A DNA stretch of 64,000 nt. Origin: Deltaproteobacteria bacterium. Lineage in GTDB: Bacteria; Myxococcota; Myxococcia; Myxococcales; 40CM-4-68-19. Position numbers and translations under genes: made by a program. Shown here piece by piece: positions 18,001 to 25,109 of this stretch. The number at the start of each line of letters is the position of its first letter. Position 1 is the stretch's first letter. The DNA is taken from positions 19,102 to 83,101 of the forward strand of contig VBKI01000067.1 in NCBI GenBank assembly GCA_005879535.1, written 5' to 3'. A model generated the notes under the pieces. That model was not told the origin of the DNA and did no database searches. It worked only from the letters and a program-made list of their open reading frames with translations.

Positions 18001-18153
18001 ATTGGGAGCGAGACGCAGAAGCCGCTCGCCATCGCCGTGATCGGAGGGATGCTGGTCCTCGCCATCCTGCCTCGCCTGCTGCTCCCCTCGCTGCTCACCC
18101 TGGCGCACGCGCGGCGCGCCATTCCTGCCCGCGCCGCCGCACCGCAGTGGTAA
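15004..18153 (+). CDS. Heavy-metal-type RND efflux permease, CzcA/CusA family
   Basis: A 1049-residue proton-driven pump of the inner membrane with the duplicated RND layout: one span, a large periplasmic loop, a block of spans, repeated twice. The HME-type membrane motif in TM4 reads GAVDFGIIIEPTVVMVEN: the first Asp and the final Glu match the CzcA D-D-E relay, while the middle Asp is replaced by Glu. FMPKLEEGNFWIRAT and GENTVKVIG are typical of the group. A cytoplasmic His-rich loop (SEHREGHEEPHGHDN) suggests divalent metal contact. The ATG at 15004 overlaps the adaptor stop (TGATG). Long open frames on the opposite strand are codon-bias shadows. Metal specificity is not certain. Confidence 0.92.
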   Translation: MRWLVEKALAAPFMVVACAAGLLGVGIWSYTRMDIEAYPNPVAPMIEVITQPAGWSAEEVERYVTIPLENGLAGMIDLEHIRSQSLFGLSDVKCYFDWTPDYQVAQQRVINRLQFIQLPPGIQPQLSPWSAIGEIYRYTLKGRGYSLAELKTAQDFILERQFRQVPGVVDVVGFGGETKEFHVDVDPYRLRGHALTLGQLTQALANANQNVGGQRLSLGEQSFNVRGLGLIRSLDDIGQIVLAQPKAGTPVRVRDIAQVRVGAAPRLGIVGKDLESDVVQGIVLMRYGGSSLETLKGVHERVDLVRKNHVLPVGMEIEPYYDRAKLVKLTTGTVLENLLVGMVLVTVVLWVFLGQARAAAVAAVNIPLALMAAFCGMVFTGTPANLISLGAVDFGIIIEPTVVMVENVYRHLGARGRGTVRQRIAEAAGEIGGPMIFSTLIITLAFVPLFTLTGVAGVIFSPMAHTYAFAIGGAVVLSVALTPVLAAWALRVDTRSEHREGHEEPHGHDNRFLRWVDRVYRPLFELALKRRRLAIALALAPVLAAAALLAATGTEFMPKLEEGNFWIRATLPTSISLDTSEKHVGRMRRILLGCEDEGCSRRRNPEIRTVVSQLGRPDDGTDPSGFYNIEMFAPLIPQQEWRRGITKGKLTQQLSRELREAFPGVDFNFSQAIADNVEEAMSGVKGENTVKVIGPDLKVNEQRAAEIVSILQQVRGVEDLGMFRSLGQPDVKIAPDRERCGRYGLNVGDVAAVVQAAIGGQAVTQVYEGEKKFDLVVRWAEPYRKDLRAIRQILVSAPDGAQIPLGQLAKISEEDGPSVIYREDNRRYAPVKFSVRGRDLGSTIAEARERVESGVKLPYDTYLEWAGEADQMREAAARLKIIIPLTLLLIAFLVYSAVGGVLDMLIVLLSIPVACSGGVIALFLTGTHLSVSAAMGFISIFGIAVQDAIIVVTYAKKMWNEGHPLEEGARLAAERGLRPALMTASVALTGLLPAALSRGIGSETQKPLAIAVIGGMLVLAILPRLLLPSLLTLAHARRAIPARAAAPQW

Positions 18154-18183
18154 GCTCGCGCCCTTCGACAGGAGCGCCGCGCA

Positions 18184-18630
18184 ATGGCCCAGGCCAGCAG
18201 ATCCGTCACCATCGACGTGCCGCCGGAGAAGCTGTTCGACGTGATCGTCGATTACGAGAGGTACCCGGAATTCTTGCCGGAGGTGAAGAGTGCGAAAGTG
18301 GAAGGGGGACAGGGGGCCATCAAGGAAGTCTCCTACCGGGTCGACATCAAGGCGAAGGTGATCAGCTACACGCTCAAGCACATCGCCGAGCGCCCGAACA
18401 AGCTTTCGTGGACGATGGTCAAGGGCGAGATGATGAAGGGGAATGACGGGGCCTGGACGCTGAGGCCGGGAGCGCGGCCGGGAACGACGGATGCGACCTA
18501 TAGCATCGACCTCAAGCTCTCCTCGCTGGTCCCGGGCTTCATCGAGAAGGCTCTGGCCGAGCAGTCGCTGCCGGGTCTCCTGGCCAACTTCAAGGCGCGC
18601 GCCGAAAAGCTGCACTCCGGCAAGGCATAG
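18184..18630 (+). CDS. SRPBCC (START/Coq10-like) family protein
   Basis: A 148-residue single-domain protein of the helix-grip fold. It opens with a strand (SRSVTIDVPPEKLFDVIVDYERYPEFLP), the standard START/Coq10/RatA signature, and ends in a long C-terminal helix (LPGLLANFKARAEKL). Members bind small hydrophobic ligands or act in quinone handling and ribosome association (RatA); I cannot choose among these. A GGAG ribosome-binding site lies before the ATG (ACAGGAGCGCCGCGCAATG). It begins 30 bases after the efflux permease and may be read through from it. The region behind it holds two tandem hairpin units. Confidence 0.85.
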   Translation: MAQASRSVTIDVPPEKLFDVIVDYERYPEFLPEVKSAKVEGGQGAIKEVSYRVDIKAKVISYTLKHIAERPNKLSWTMVKGEMMKGNDGAWTLRPGARPGTTDATYSIDLKLSSLVPGFIEKALAEQSLPGLLANFKARAEKLHSGKA

Positions 18631-18770
18631 CTACTCCCAAGGCAGCGCGCGGACCGCCGCGGCGCTGCGGGACAGCCGGCGCGACCCCGCGCCGGGCTAG
18701 TTCCAAGGCAGCGCGCGGACCGCCGCGGCGCTGCGGGACAGCCGGCGCGACCCCCACCGGGCTAGTTCAC
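18631..18770. repeat. Two tandem copies of a 66-base hairpin unit between convergent genes
   Basis: Unit 1 is 18631-18696 and unit 2 is 18697-18761, nearly identical (a few differences at the unit ends and one base shorter), followed by the first nine bases of a third. Each unit contains an 11-base-pair hairpin: in unit 1 GCAGCGCGCGG (18642-18652) pairs with CCGC plus GCGCTGC (18657-18668, one bulged G) around loop ACCG. Placed between the convergent SRPBCC and GST genes, it may serve as a two-way terminator, although no T-run follows. No other gene fits in this gap. Confidence 0.8.
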
Positions 18771-19361
18771 CTATTCCATTGCGAACCAGGCCGGCTGCTG
18801 GCGCACCCGCTGCAGCCAGGCGCTGACCGACGGGAATTGCGCCAGCTCATGGCCGGCGTCGGGAGCCAGGTGCGTGTACGCGAAGAGCGCGACGTCGGCG
18901 ACCGAGTATTCGTCGCCCACGAACCAGGGTCGCTGGGCAAGATGCCGCTCGAGCACCTTCAGCGCCGACACTGCCCGGGGCTTGTAGTGCTCGAACAGCG
19001 AGGCGTGCTGCTCGATGCCAAACTTCTTCCAGACTCGCGGCAGTCCGATGGCCAGCTCCACCTGGTTCTGCTCGAAGAACATCCATTGCTGGACCAAGGC
19101 CTGCGACTTCGCGTCGGTGGGAAGCAGCTTCGAGCCGCGCGCCAGATAGAGGAGGATGGCGTTCGATTCCCCGAGGGCGAATCCGTCATCGACGATGAAC
19201 GGCACACGCCCGAACGGGTTCACCTTGCGGTACTCGGGCGTCCGCACCGCGCCGCCGACGAGGTCCAGGCGGACCACCTCGTGCGGGATCGAGAGCTGCT
19301 TCAGCAGCAGTCGGACCTTGTAGGTGTTTCCCGAGACGGGCGCGTCATAAAAGATGAGCAT
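18771..19361 (-). CDS. Glutathione S-transferase family protein
   Basis: A 196-residue cytosolic GST. The N-terminal thioredoxin-like domain has MLIFYDAPVSGNTYKVRLLL, with the Ser/Asn region near residues 10-12 in the catalytic position, GRVPFIVDDG with the cis-Pro that holds glutathione, and ESNAILLYLA. The C-terminal helical domain contains YSVADVALFAYTHLA, the N-capping/hydrophobic-staple motif. The class is closest to bacterial beta/nu-type GSTs, but no substrate can be assigned. The ATG at 19361 is preferred to an upstream in-frame start that would add a basic, non-conserved leader. It is divergent from rnhB. Confidence 0.88.
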   Translation of the reverse strand: MLIFYDAPVSGNTYKVRLLLKQLSIPHEVVRLDLVGGAVRTPEYRKVNPFGRVPFIVDDGFALGESNAILLYLARGSKLLPTDAKSQALVQQWMFFEQNQVELAIGLPRVWKKFGIEQHASLFEHYKPRAVSALKVLERHLAQRPWFVGDEYSVADVALFAYTHLAPDAGHELAQFPSVSAWLQRVRQQPAWFAME

Positions 19362-19420
19362 GCGGCGAAACCTACACCTTGCGCGGGCCGGCTGCGCGGC
19401 TCTACCCTGCCGGCGTGCGA

Positions 19421-20266
19421 ATGGAGGATCTCCGCAGGACACCGGTTCCAGAGCTGCAGCGCCTCTACGTCGACGAACGCCGCGATCTTCCCTGCGGCGG
19501 GCTCACGGCCCTGAAGGCGGACCCGCGTGCGGGAGCGAGGGCAGTCGCCGAGAAGATTGAGCGCCGCAACCACCAGGCGCAGGCCGAGGGCCGGAGACTC
19601 TGGCGCCTCTGCGCGTTCGAGCTTCCCCTCTGGGACCAGGGCATCACGCTGGTCGGCGGCTGCGACGAGGTGGGAATGGCGCCGCTGGCAGGACCGGTCA
19701 TCGCCGCGGCCGTCATCCTCCGCCCCGGCGCGCGGATCAAGGGCGTCAACGATTCCAAGCAGCTCACGCCGGAAGAGCGCGTCGAGCTCGAGCCGGAGAT
19801 CCGCGCGCAGGCCGTCGCGGTGGGGATCGGCCGCGCCGAGGTGCATGAGATCGATACCATCAACATCTACCGGGCCGGCCTCCTGGCGCTGAAGCGCGCC
19901 GTGCTCGCGCTCGATCCGCAGCCGCAGCACCTGCTCATCGACGCCCGCAAGCTCGACGGCCTGACGATGCCGCAGCAACCGATCATCAAGGGCGACGCGA
20001 AGAGCATCACCATCGGCGCCGCCAGCATCGTCGCCAAGGTCCACCGCGACCGCCTGATGGCGCAGCTCGACGGCGAGTACCCGGGATATGGGTTCGCCGA
20101 CCACAAAGGATATCCGACCCCGGAGCACCTCGACGCATTGGAGCGCCTTGGTGCGTGCGCGCTGCATCGGCGAAGCTTCGCTCCGGTCGCGAAGAAGCTC
20201 GGCCTGATCCCCGAGCAGCAGGATCTCTTCGCACCGCCGAAGAAGCGCGCCGGCGAAGCGCGCTGA
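19421..20266 (+). CDS. rnhB: Ribonuclease HII
   Basis: Cleaves RNA in RNA/DNA hybrids and at single ribonucleotides in DNA. The 281-residue protein has an N-terminal extension of about 75 residues, as in some Bacillus enzymes, then the catalytic core: GCDEVGMAPLAGPVIAAAVIL with the first Asp-Glu pair, VNDSKQLTPEER, LIDARKL with the third acid, and KGDAKSITIGAASIVAKVHRD with the last Asp, then DHKGYPTPEH. The usual GRG after the first Asp-Glu, which reads the 2'-OH at the junction, is GMA here. ATG 19421 or GTG 19415 two codons earlier may start it. It is followed by a membrane-protein gene 12 bases on. Confidence 0.92.
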   Translation: MEDLRRTPVPELQRLYVDERRDLPCGGLTALKADPRAGARAVAEKIERRNHQAQAEGRRLWRLCAFELPLWDQGITLVGGCDEVGMAPLAGPVIAAAVILRPGARIKGVNDSKQLTPEERVELEPEIRAQAVAVGIGRAEVHEIDTINIYRAGLLALKRAVLALDPQPQHLLIDARKLDGLTMPQQPIIKGDAKSITIGAASIVAKVHRDRLMAQLDGEYPGYGFADHKGYPTPEHLDALERLGACALHRRSFAPVAKKLGLIPEQQDLFAPPKKRAGEAR

Positions 20267-20278
20267 GGGGAACGGACA

Positions 20279-21076
20279 ATGGAGCTGCTCCAGGCGCCCG
20301 AAGGCGATGTCGTCGCGACCCACCCAGCCACGCTCTTCGCCCGGATTCTTGCCGTCCTGATGATGATGGTTCCGGGCGCCGCGCTGATCGCGGTGGGAGC
20401 GCAGCTCTCCCCCGCCGACGCCACCAAGCAGATGCCGCTCTTTGCTGGCGGCGGCGCGCTGCTCGCGCTCGGGATCCTCGCCATCGTCCAGCAGAACCGC
20501 AGCAAGGTGGTGGTGCGCACCGACGGGATCGAGCGCTGGGGATTGCGGGGAAAGCTCTGGGCGCTGCGCTGGCCCGAGATGGCGGAGCTGCGGTACCGGG
20601 CGGTGAAGATGCGCCTGTACCACGTCATTCCGGTGGGCACGAACATCTACCTGACGCTCACCGACCCGCAGGGACGCAAGCGCCGGCTCCCGAGCAACAT
20701 GAAGGGAATGGACGTGCTCGCCGAGCGCGTCGCGGACCAGCAGACGGCGGCGCGGTTCGCCGAGGCGCGCGCCGCCATCGACCGGGGCGAGGAAGTGCGC
20801 TTCGGCAAGGCGCTCGTCCTCGACCGGGAGAAGGTCTCGGTCCGCAAGCTGTTCGGCGGGTACAAGTCGTGCGCGCTGCCGGAAATCGAGAAGGTCGTGG
20901 TCGAGGCCGGCGTCCTGCGCATCCGGCAGCGCGGGAAGTTCCTCGCGTTCGGCGGAGGCAGCGTGGGCGCGATTCCCAACGTGTTCCTCTTCCTGCGGCT
21001 GCTCGACGCCCTCGTGGCGCGGCCGACGGCGATCCCCCAGGATCGCGAGTTCTCGGCCCTGGCCAGCGTTGGCTGA
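20279..21076 (+). CDS. Membrane protein with PH-like domain, function unknown
   Basis: A 265-residue protein. Two membrane helices lie at about residues 22-42 and 55-72 (FARILAVLMMMVPGAALIAVG, then GALLALGILAIV). The rest is cytoplasmic and strand-rich: VVVRTDGIERWGLRGKLWALRWPEMAELRY is the pattern of a bacterial PH domain, and a second similar half begins near residue 175 (GKALVLDREKVSVRKLFG). I recall such layouts from DUF6585-like proteins but am not certain of the family. The stop overlaps the yhbY-like gene by 8 bases, so the two are coupled. Confidence 0.72.
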   Translation: MELLQAPEGDVVATHPATLFARILAVLMMMVPGAALIAVGAQLSPADATKQMPLFAGGGALLALGILAIVQQNRSKVVVRTDGIERWGLRGKLWALRWPEMAELRYRAVKMRLYHVIPVGTNIYLTLTDPQGRKRRLPSNMKGMDVLAERVADQQTAARFAEARAAIDRGEEVRFGKALVLDREKVSVRKLFGGYKSCALPEIEKVVVEAGVLRIRQRGKFLAFGGGSVGAIPNVFLFLRLLDALVARPTAIPQDREFSALASVG

Positions 21077-21371
21077 CGCGCTCACCGGCAGGCAGCGGCG
21101 CCATCTGCGCGCGCTGGGGCACCACCTCCAGCCGGTGGTGCAGGTCGGGCACGAAGGAATCACCGAAGCAGTGGTGCGAGAGACGCATCAGCAGCTCGAG
21201 ACGCACGAGCTGATCAAGGTGCGCATCGGCGAGAGCTCCCCACAGGATCGGCACGAGGGGGCGGAGCGGCTGGCGGAGAAGACCGGCGCGCAGGTGGCGC
21301 AGGTCCTCGGGCGCACGGCGCTGCTCTACCGGGCACGCAAGGAAGAGCCGGAGATCGTGTTGCCGAAGTAA
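21069..21371 (+). CDS. yhbY: YhbY/CRM-domain RNA-binding protein
   Basis: A 100-residue single CRM (CRS1-YhbY) domain. The signature LTGRQRRHLRALGHHLQPVVQVGHEGIT and the helix-strand stretch THELIKVRIGE match YhbY, a protein that associates with pre-50S ribosomal subunits. The last strand (VAQVLGRTALLYRARKE) contains the conserved G-x-T/A-x-x-LYR. The start is TTG at 21069, inside the end of the preceding gene; the next Met lies too far in to keep the domain whole. It ends 7 bases from the convergent J-domain scaffold gene. Confidence 0.93.
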   Translation: MADALTGRQRRHLRALGHHLQPVVQVGHEGITEAVVRETHQQLETHELIKVRIGESSPQDRHEGAERLAEKTGAQVAQVLGRTALLYRARKEEPEIVLPK

Positions 21372-21378
21372 CCGAGGC

Positions 21379-23415
21379 TCAGCCCTTTGTGCCCATCAGG
21401 CGCAGCTCGCGCTGCGCCTCCACGTGCTTCTCGTCGATCTCGACCACGCGCGAGTAGCACTTCTTCGCCAGCCTGGCGTCGCCGACGACCTTCGCCATGT
21501 GGCCCAGATAGAGGTGTGCCGGCAGGCAGCGTTCCACCATCTTCGTCGCCTTGCGGCAGTCCGCCGCGCACTCCTCGTACGACTGCTTGCGGTCCTTGGA
21601 GAAAAGGAACTTCGCGTACCCGCGCAAGGCGAAGAATTCCGCTTCCTCGGGGTTCATCTCGATGGCCTGCTCCAGCAGCTCGAGTCCCTCCTGATACTTG
21701 CGCGCCTTGATCAGGATCTCCGCGCGCTGGAAGTTTTCCTCGGCGGCGAAGATGCGGCTGACGTCGACGTTCTCCGCCTTTCCGTCCAGCTCTCCCTCGT
21801 ATTCCTTGCGCCGCTTCTCGTCCCCGATCACCTGGGCCGCTTCATTGACGCGCGCGAAGAGACGCTCTTTCATTTCCTTCAGCTCCGCTTGGTCCGGGTT
21901 CGTCACCGTGTCGGGGTGGAGCTCCTTGGCGAGCACGAAGAAGTTCCGCTTCGTTTCCGCCGGCGTCGTGGACTTGCGCTCCAGGCCCAGCGCTTCGAAG
22001 TGGTTCAGCTGCGAGAGGCGTTCCCAGAGTGCGGAGAGCCGCTGCAGCATCGCTTCCGGCGGCTCGTTCGCCGGGCCCTGAGCAAACGTGGGTGGCGGAC
22101 GCGAGACGGCGGGAGCGGCGGGCTTCGCCGGGGTTGGCGGCGACACGGCTTTCATCACTGGCGGCGCTGCGGGTCTCGGCGCCGCCCGCGGCGGCTGCCG
22201 ATTGATCTTCGGCGCTGGCGGCGGGGGCGCTGCGGCAGCCTTCGCGGGTTGGGGCGGCGGGGGAATGACGGGCTCGGCGGGCGGAACAGCCTTCGCAGCC
22301 GGCGGAGGTGCTTCAGCCTCATCGGCAACCTCCGCGAACGCGAGGTGGCCGAGCTCCGTCAACAGATAGAGCAGCCGCAGGCTCATGCCAGCGTCGTGGG
22401 CCTGCAGCACCTCTTCCCCGGTCTTCGTCCCGTCGATGGCTGCGTAGATGCGCGTTTCCTGCGCATTGAGTCCCAGCTCCTCGACCTTGCCGACGCCGAG
22501 GCCTCCGGAGCGGACGACCGGCCGCGTGAGGCGCTTGCCGAGTCGCGCGCGCAGGAGGGGTACCTCGAGCCGGCGGACGGAATCCATCAGCAGCCCCCAG
22601 CGCGAGCCGAGCGGGAACGATCCCGCAGGCGGAGCTGCTTCCTTGTGGAACGTGAACGCCCCACGCCAGCAGGAGAATGCCCGATCGAGCAGGAATGCGC
22701 CATGCTCGCCGAGCAGCCGGTGCGCGTCCGCCGCCGGGATGAGCTGCAGCTGGAAGAGCACCGCCACGACGTCCTGGCCGCTTTTGGCTGCCTGCTCTTC
22801 CGCCGCGCGAACCTTTTCCGCCCCAAGCACGCCCTTCATCTGCAGGAAGCGAAGAAGGCCGAGTTCCGGATCGTCGGAGGCGACGTGCTCCGGTGTCCCG
22901 CGGCGGAACACGATCTGGAGCTTCTTGCCGTCCTCCAGGTCGAAGCGAAAACCGCCGGACGCGGCGCTGAGCGCCGTCAGCGCATACAGGCGGACGGGCG
23001 AGACGCGCGCGAGATCGCCGGAGTCCGGAACCTCCAGCGTCTCCGGCGCCTTGAACATCACCGGCGTCTTTCTCGGCGGCGGGGCCGGAGGTTCGGCGGG
23101 TGCCTTCGGCGCCAACGCCGACGCGGCGGGCGCGACCTCGCGCGCCTCCGCCGCCTCGCCGATGCCGAACGCCTCGGCCATCGCCCTGCTGATCCGCGGA
23201 CCCGCGGGAGGCAGCGCCGCGGTGCGCTCGAGCTTGCGCGCCGGGGTGAGAAGGTTGCGGAGCTCGGGAAAGTCCGCTCCCGGCAGCCATTCCTTGCCGT
23301 CGATCGACGCCTCGCAATTCTCGGTGAGCTGGCCGCGCAGCCGCTCGAGAGCCGAGATGGTGAATGGTCCCCAGATCCGGCCGTGCTCCGTGCGCACCCA
23401 GTAGTTGCGATCCAC
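21379..23415 (-). CDS. Multidomain scaffold: GYF-like, DUF4388, J-domain and TPR
   Basis: A 678-residue cytoplasmic protein with four recognisable parts. Residues 1-60 (WVRTEHGRIWGPFTISALERL, DGKEWLPG) resemble a bacterial GYF_2-like domain. Residues 130-360 look like DUF4388/PATAN (GGFRFDLEDGKKLQIVFRRGTPEHV, then LGLLRFLQMKGVL). A Pro/Ala-rich linker covers 380-460. A J-domain follows near 475-545 with the HPD motif in AKELHPDTVTNPDQ, and the C-terminus carries two or more TPR units (QEGLELLEQAIEMNPEEAEFFALRG). Such proteins occur in Myxococcota and are thought to organise signalling or recruit DnaK; this is inference. A second DUF4388 protein lies at 61.9-63.3 kb. Confidence 0.83.
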   Translation of the reverse strand: MDRNYWVRTEHGRIWGPFTISALERLRGQLTENCEASIDGKEWLPGADFPELRNLLTPARKLERTAALPPAGPRISRAMAEAFGIGEAAEAREVAPAASALAPKAPAEPPAPPPRKTPVMFKAPETLEVPDSGDLARVSPVRLYALTALSAASGGFRFDLEDGKKLQIVFRRGTPEHVASDDPELGLLRFLQMKGVLGAEKVRAAEEQAAKSGQDVVAVLFQLQLIPAADAHRLLGEHGAFLLDRAFSCWRGAFTFHKEAAPPAGSFPLGSRWGLLMDSVRRLEVPLLRARLGKRLTRPVVRSGGLGVGKVEELGLNAQETRIYAAIDGTKTGEEVLQAHDAGMSLRLLYLLTELGHLAFAEVADEAEAPPPAAKAVPPAEPVIPPPPQPAKAAAAPPPPAPKINRQPPRAAPRPAAPPVMKAVSPPTPAKPAAPAVSRPPPTFAQGPANEPPEAMLQRLSALWERLSQLNHFEALGLERKSTTPAETKRNFFVLAKELHPDTVTNPDQAELKEMKERLFARVNEAAQVIGDEKRRKEYEGELDGKAENVDVSRIFAAEENFQRAEILIKARKYQEGLELLEQAIEMNPEEAEFFALRGYAKFLFSKDRKQSYEECAADCRKATKMVERCLPAHLYLGHMAKVVGDARLAKKCYSRVVEIDEKHVEAQRELRLMGTKG

Positions 23416-23469
23416 CGGCCGATTTTACCATCGGCGTGATAGCGTCCGCGCCCGCAGCGGTCCCCACCC

Positions 23470-24033
23470 ATGCGCACACGAAGAGCGGCACGGCCCAACG
23501 CGACGCTCCTCTGCCGGCGCATCGTGGCGGACATGGCGAGGAAGCTGCCGGAGCTGTCGCACATCCAGGTCGCGCGCATCCTGTTCGTCGCCGGCGAGGC
23601 GCGGCGCACGTCGCGGGCGACCATCAAGCCGCTGCTCGGCGCCCGGGTGTCGCTCAAGGGGAAGCGCGCGCTCTACTGCATCACCCTGCGACCGAAGTTC
23701 TTCCGCGCCAGTACTCCCGAGCAGCGGGTGGAAACGCTGCTCCACGAGCTGCTCCATGTCTCCGCCGAGTTCGACGGCCGGCTGCATGCGGGTCGCCGGC
23801 ATGCGGTGCTGCCGGGCACCAGGTTCCGGTCCCTGCTCCGGCCGCTGCTGCGCAGGTATCTTGCCGATGCGGACGCGGACCTGCTTTCCGGCCTCGGTCA
23901 TCACGGCGACGTCGTGGCGCGCCAATGGCTCGAGCGGCCGACCGGCAAGTCGAGCCGCCGCCAGCCCTATACCGAGAAAGACCTCTTCTTCGGGCCGGTG
24001 CAGATGATCACCCGCCGCCACCTGCACTCCTGA
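23470..24033 (+). CDS. Putative zinc metallopeptidase-like protein (HELLH motif)
   Basis: A 187-residue basic protein without signal peptide. The motif H92-E-L-L-H96 within VETLLHELLHVSAEFDGRLH matches the HExxH zinc-peptidase signature; E100 or H106 could be the third ligand. It resembles SprT-like and 'putative phage metallopeptidase' families in having a short strand block before the motif (ALYCITLRPKFF). No clear family name can be given. It is divergent from the J-domain scaffold gene with 54 bases between and ends 41 bases before the phosphofructokinase gene. A DNA-related role would fit the basic surface but is not shown. Confidence 0.7.
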   Translation: MRTRRAARPNATLLCRRIVADMARKLPELSHIQVARILFVAGEARRTSRATIKPLLGARVSLKGKRALYCITLRPKFFRASTPEQRVETLLHELLHVSAEFDGRLHAGRRHAVLPGTRFRSLLRPLLRRYLADADADLLSGLGHHGDVVARQWLERPTGKSSRRQPYTEKDLFFGPVQMITRRHLHS

Positions 24034-24074
24034 GAACTTGAAATTGCTGCGGCGTCCTGCGACTTTCCGCGGCC

Positions 24075-25103
24075 ATGAAGATCGCGGTCCTGACCGGCGG
24101 TGGAGACTGCCCGGGTCTCAATGCGGTGATTCGTGCGGTGGTCCGGCGCGGAGAGCAGCACGGCCTCGAGGTGATGGGCGTCCGGGAGGGCTGGCGCGGT
24201 CTGATGGACCCGCCCCTGCACTTCCGTCTCACCCGCGAAGCGACCAGCGGCATCCTCCATCTCGGCGGCACCATCCTCGGCACCAGCCGGACCAACCCGT
24301 TCAAGAAGCCGGGCGGCGCGGACATGGTGATCCGCAACCTCGGCTCGCTGAACGTGGGCGCGGTGGTGGCCATCGGCGGCGAGGACACCCTCGGCGTGGC
24401 CACCAAGCTGCACCAGATGGGAGTCAACCTGGTGGGTGTGCCGAAGACCATCGACAACGATCTCTCCGGCACCGATCTCACCTTCGGCTTCGACACGGCG
24501 GTGCAGATCGCCACCGAGGCTATCGACCGGCTGCACTCCACCGCCGAGTCGCACAACCGGGTGATCGTCTGCGAGGTCATGGGCCGGCATGCAGGCTGGA
24601 TCGCGACCCACTCCGGCATCGCCGGCGGCGCGGACGTGATCCTGATCCCCGAGAAGCCGATCGAGATCGATCGCGTCTGCGAGCACATCATGCGGCGCCA
24701 TCGCTCGCGCGGGGTGAACTTCTCCATCGTAGTGGTGGCGGAGGGCGCGAAGCTGGGTGGCGGCGAGAGCAAGGTCACCGAGAAGCTCGATGAGTTCGGC
24801 CACGTCCGCCTCGGAGGCATCGGGCAGCACATCGCCGAGCTGATCGAGAAGAAGACCGGCTACGAGACGCGCGCCACTGTCCTCGGCCACATCCAGCGCG
24901 GGGGGACGCCGACGGCGTTCGATCGCGTGCTGGGCACCCGCTTTGGCGTCCACGCCGCCGACATGGTCGCGAGGAAGGAATGGGGGAAGATGGCGGCGCT
25001 GCGCGGGAACCTCATCGCGAGCGTGCCTCTCGCCGAAGCGACCGCGAAGCTGAAGACCGTCGACGACGCATTCTTCGCGGTCGCCGAAGTCTTCTTCGGG
25101 TGA
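24075..25103 (+). CDS. pfkA: 6-phosphofructokinase with PPi-type signature
   Basis: A 342-residue PFKA-family enzyme that phosphorylates fructose 6-phosphate, the committed step of glycolysis. GGGDCPGLNAVIR opens the nucleotide site. Positions 101-105 read GGEDT and 123-129 PKTIDND; by coincidence the numbering matches E. coli PfkA, so D104 and K124 replace the two glycines that ATP enzymes use, while catalytic D127 is kept. D104/K124 is the accepted signature of pyrophosphate-dependent enzymes, as in the Amycolatopsis type. I infer PPi as phosphoryl donor, which would make the step reversible. EVMGRHAGWIA is the substrate motif. It stands alone between a HELLH gene and a convergent hydrolase gene. 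Confidence 0.93.
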   Translation: MKIAVLTGGGDCPGLNAVIRAVVRRGEQHGLEVMGVREGWRGLMDPPLHFRLTREATSGILHLGGTILGTSRTNPFKKPGGADMVIRNLGSLNVGAVVAIGGEDTLGVATKLHQMGVNLVGVPKTIDNDLSGTDLTFGFDTAVQIATEAIDRLHSTAESHNRVIVCEVMGRHAGWIATHSGIAGGADVILIPEKPIEIDRVCEHIMRRHRSRGVNFSIVVVAEGAKLGGGESKVTEKLDEFGHVRLGGIGQHIAELIEKKTGYETRATVLGHIQRGGTPTAFDRVLGTRFGVHAADMVARKEWGKMAALRGNLIASVPLAEATAKLKTVDDAFFAVAEVFFG

Positions 25104-25109
25104 GCACGA

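Noticed and set aside
15355..18615. A very long open frame on the minus strand opposite the RND permease gene
   Set aside because: It mirrors the GC-rich codon pattern of the efflux genes, has no recognisable domain, and lies wholly antisense to well-conserved proteins.
24038..24066. A promoter (TTGAAA-17-GACTTT) before the phosphofructokinase gene
   Set aside because: The -10 match is poor and the position relative to the ATG is unlikely; not enough to annotate.
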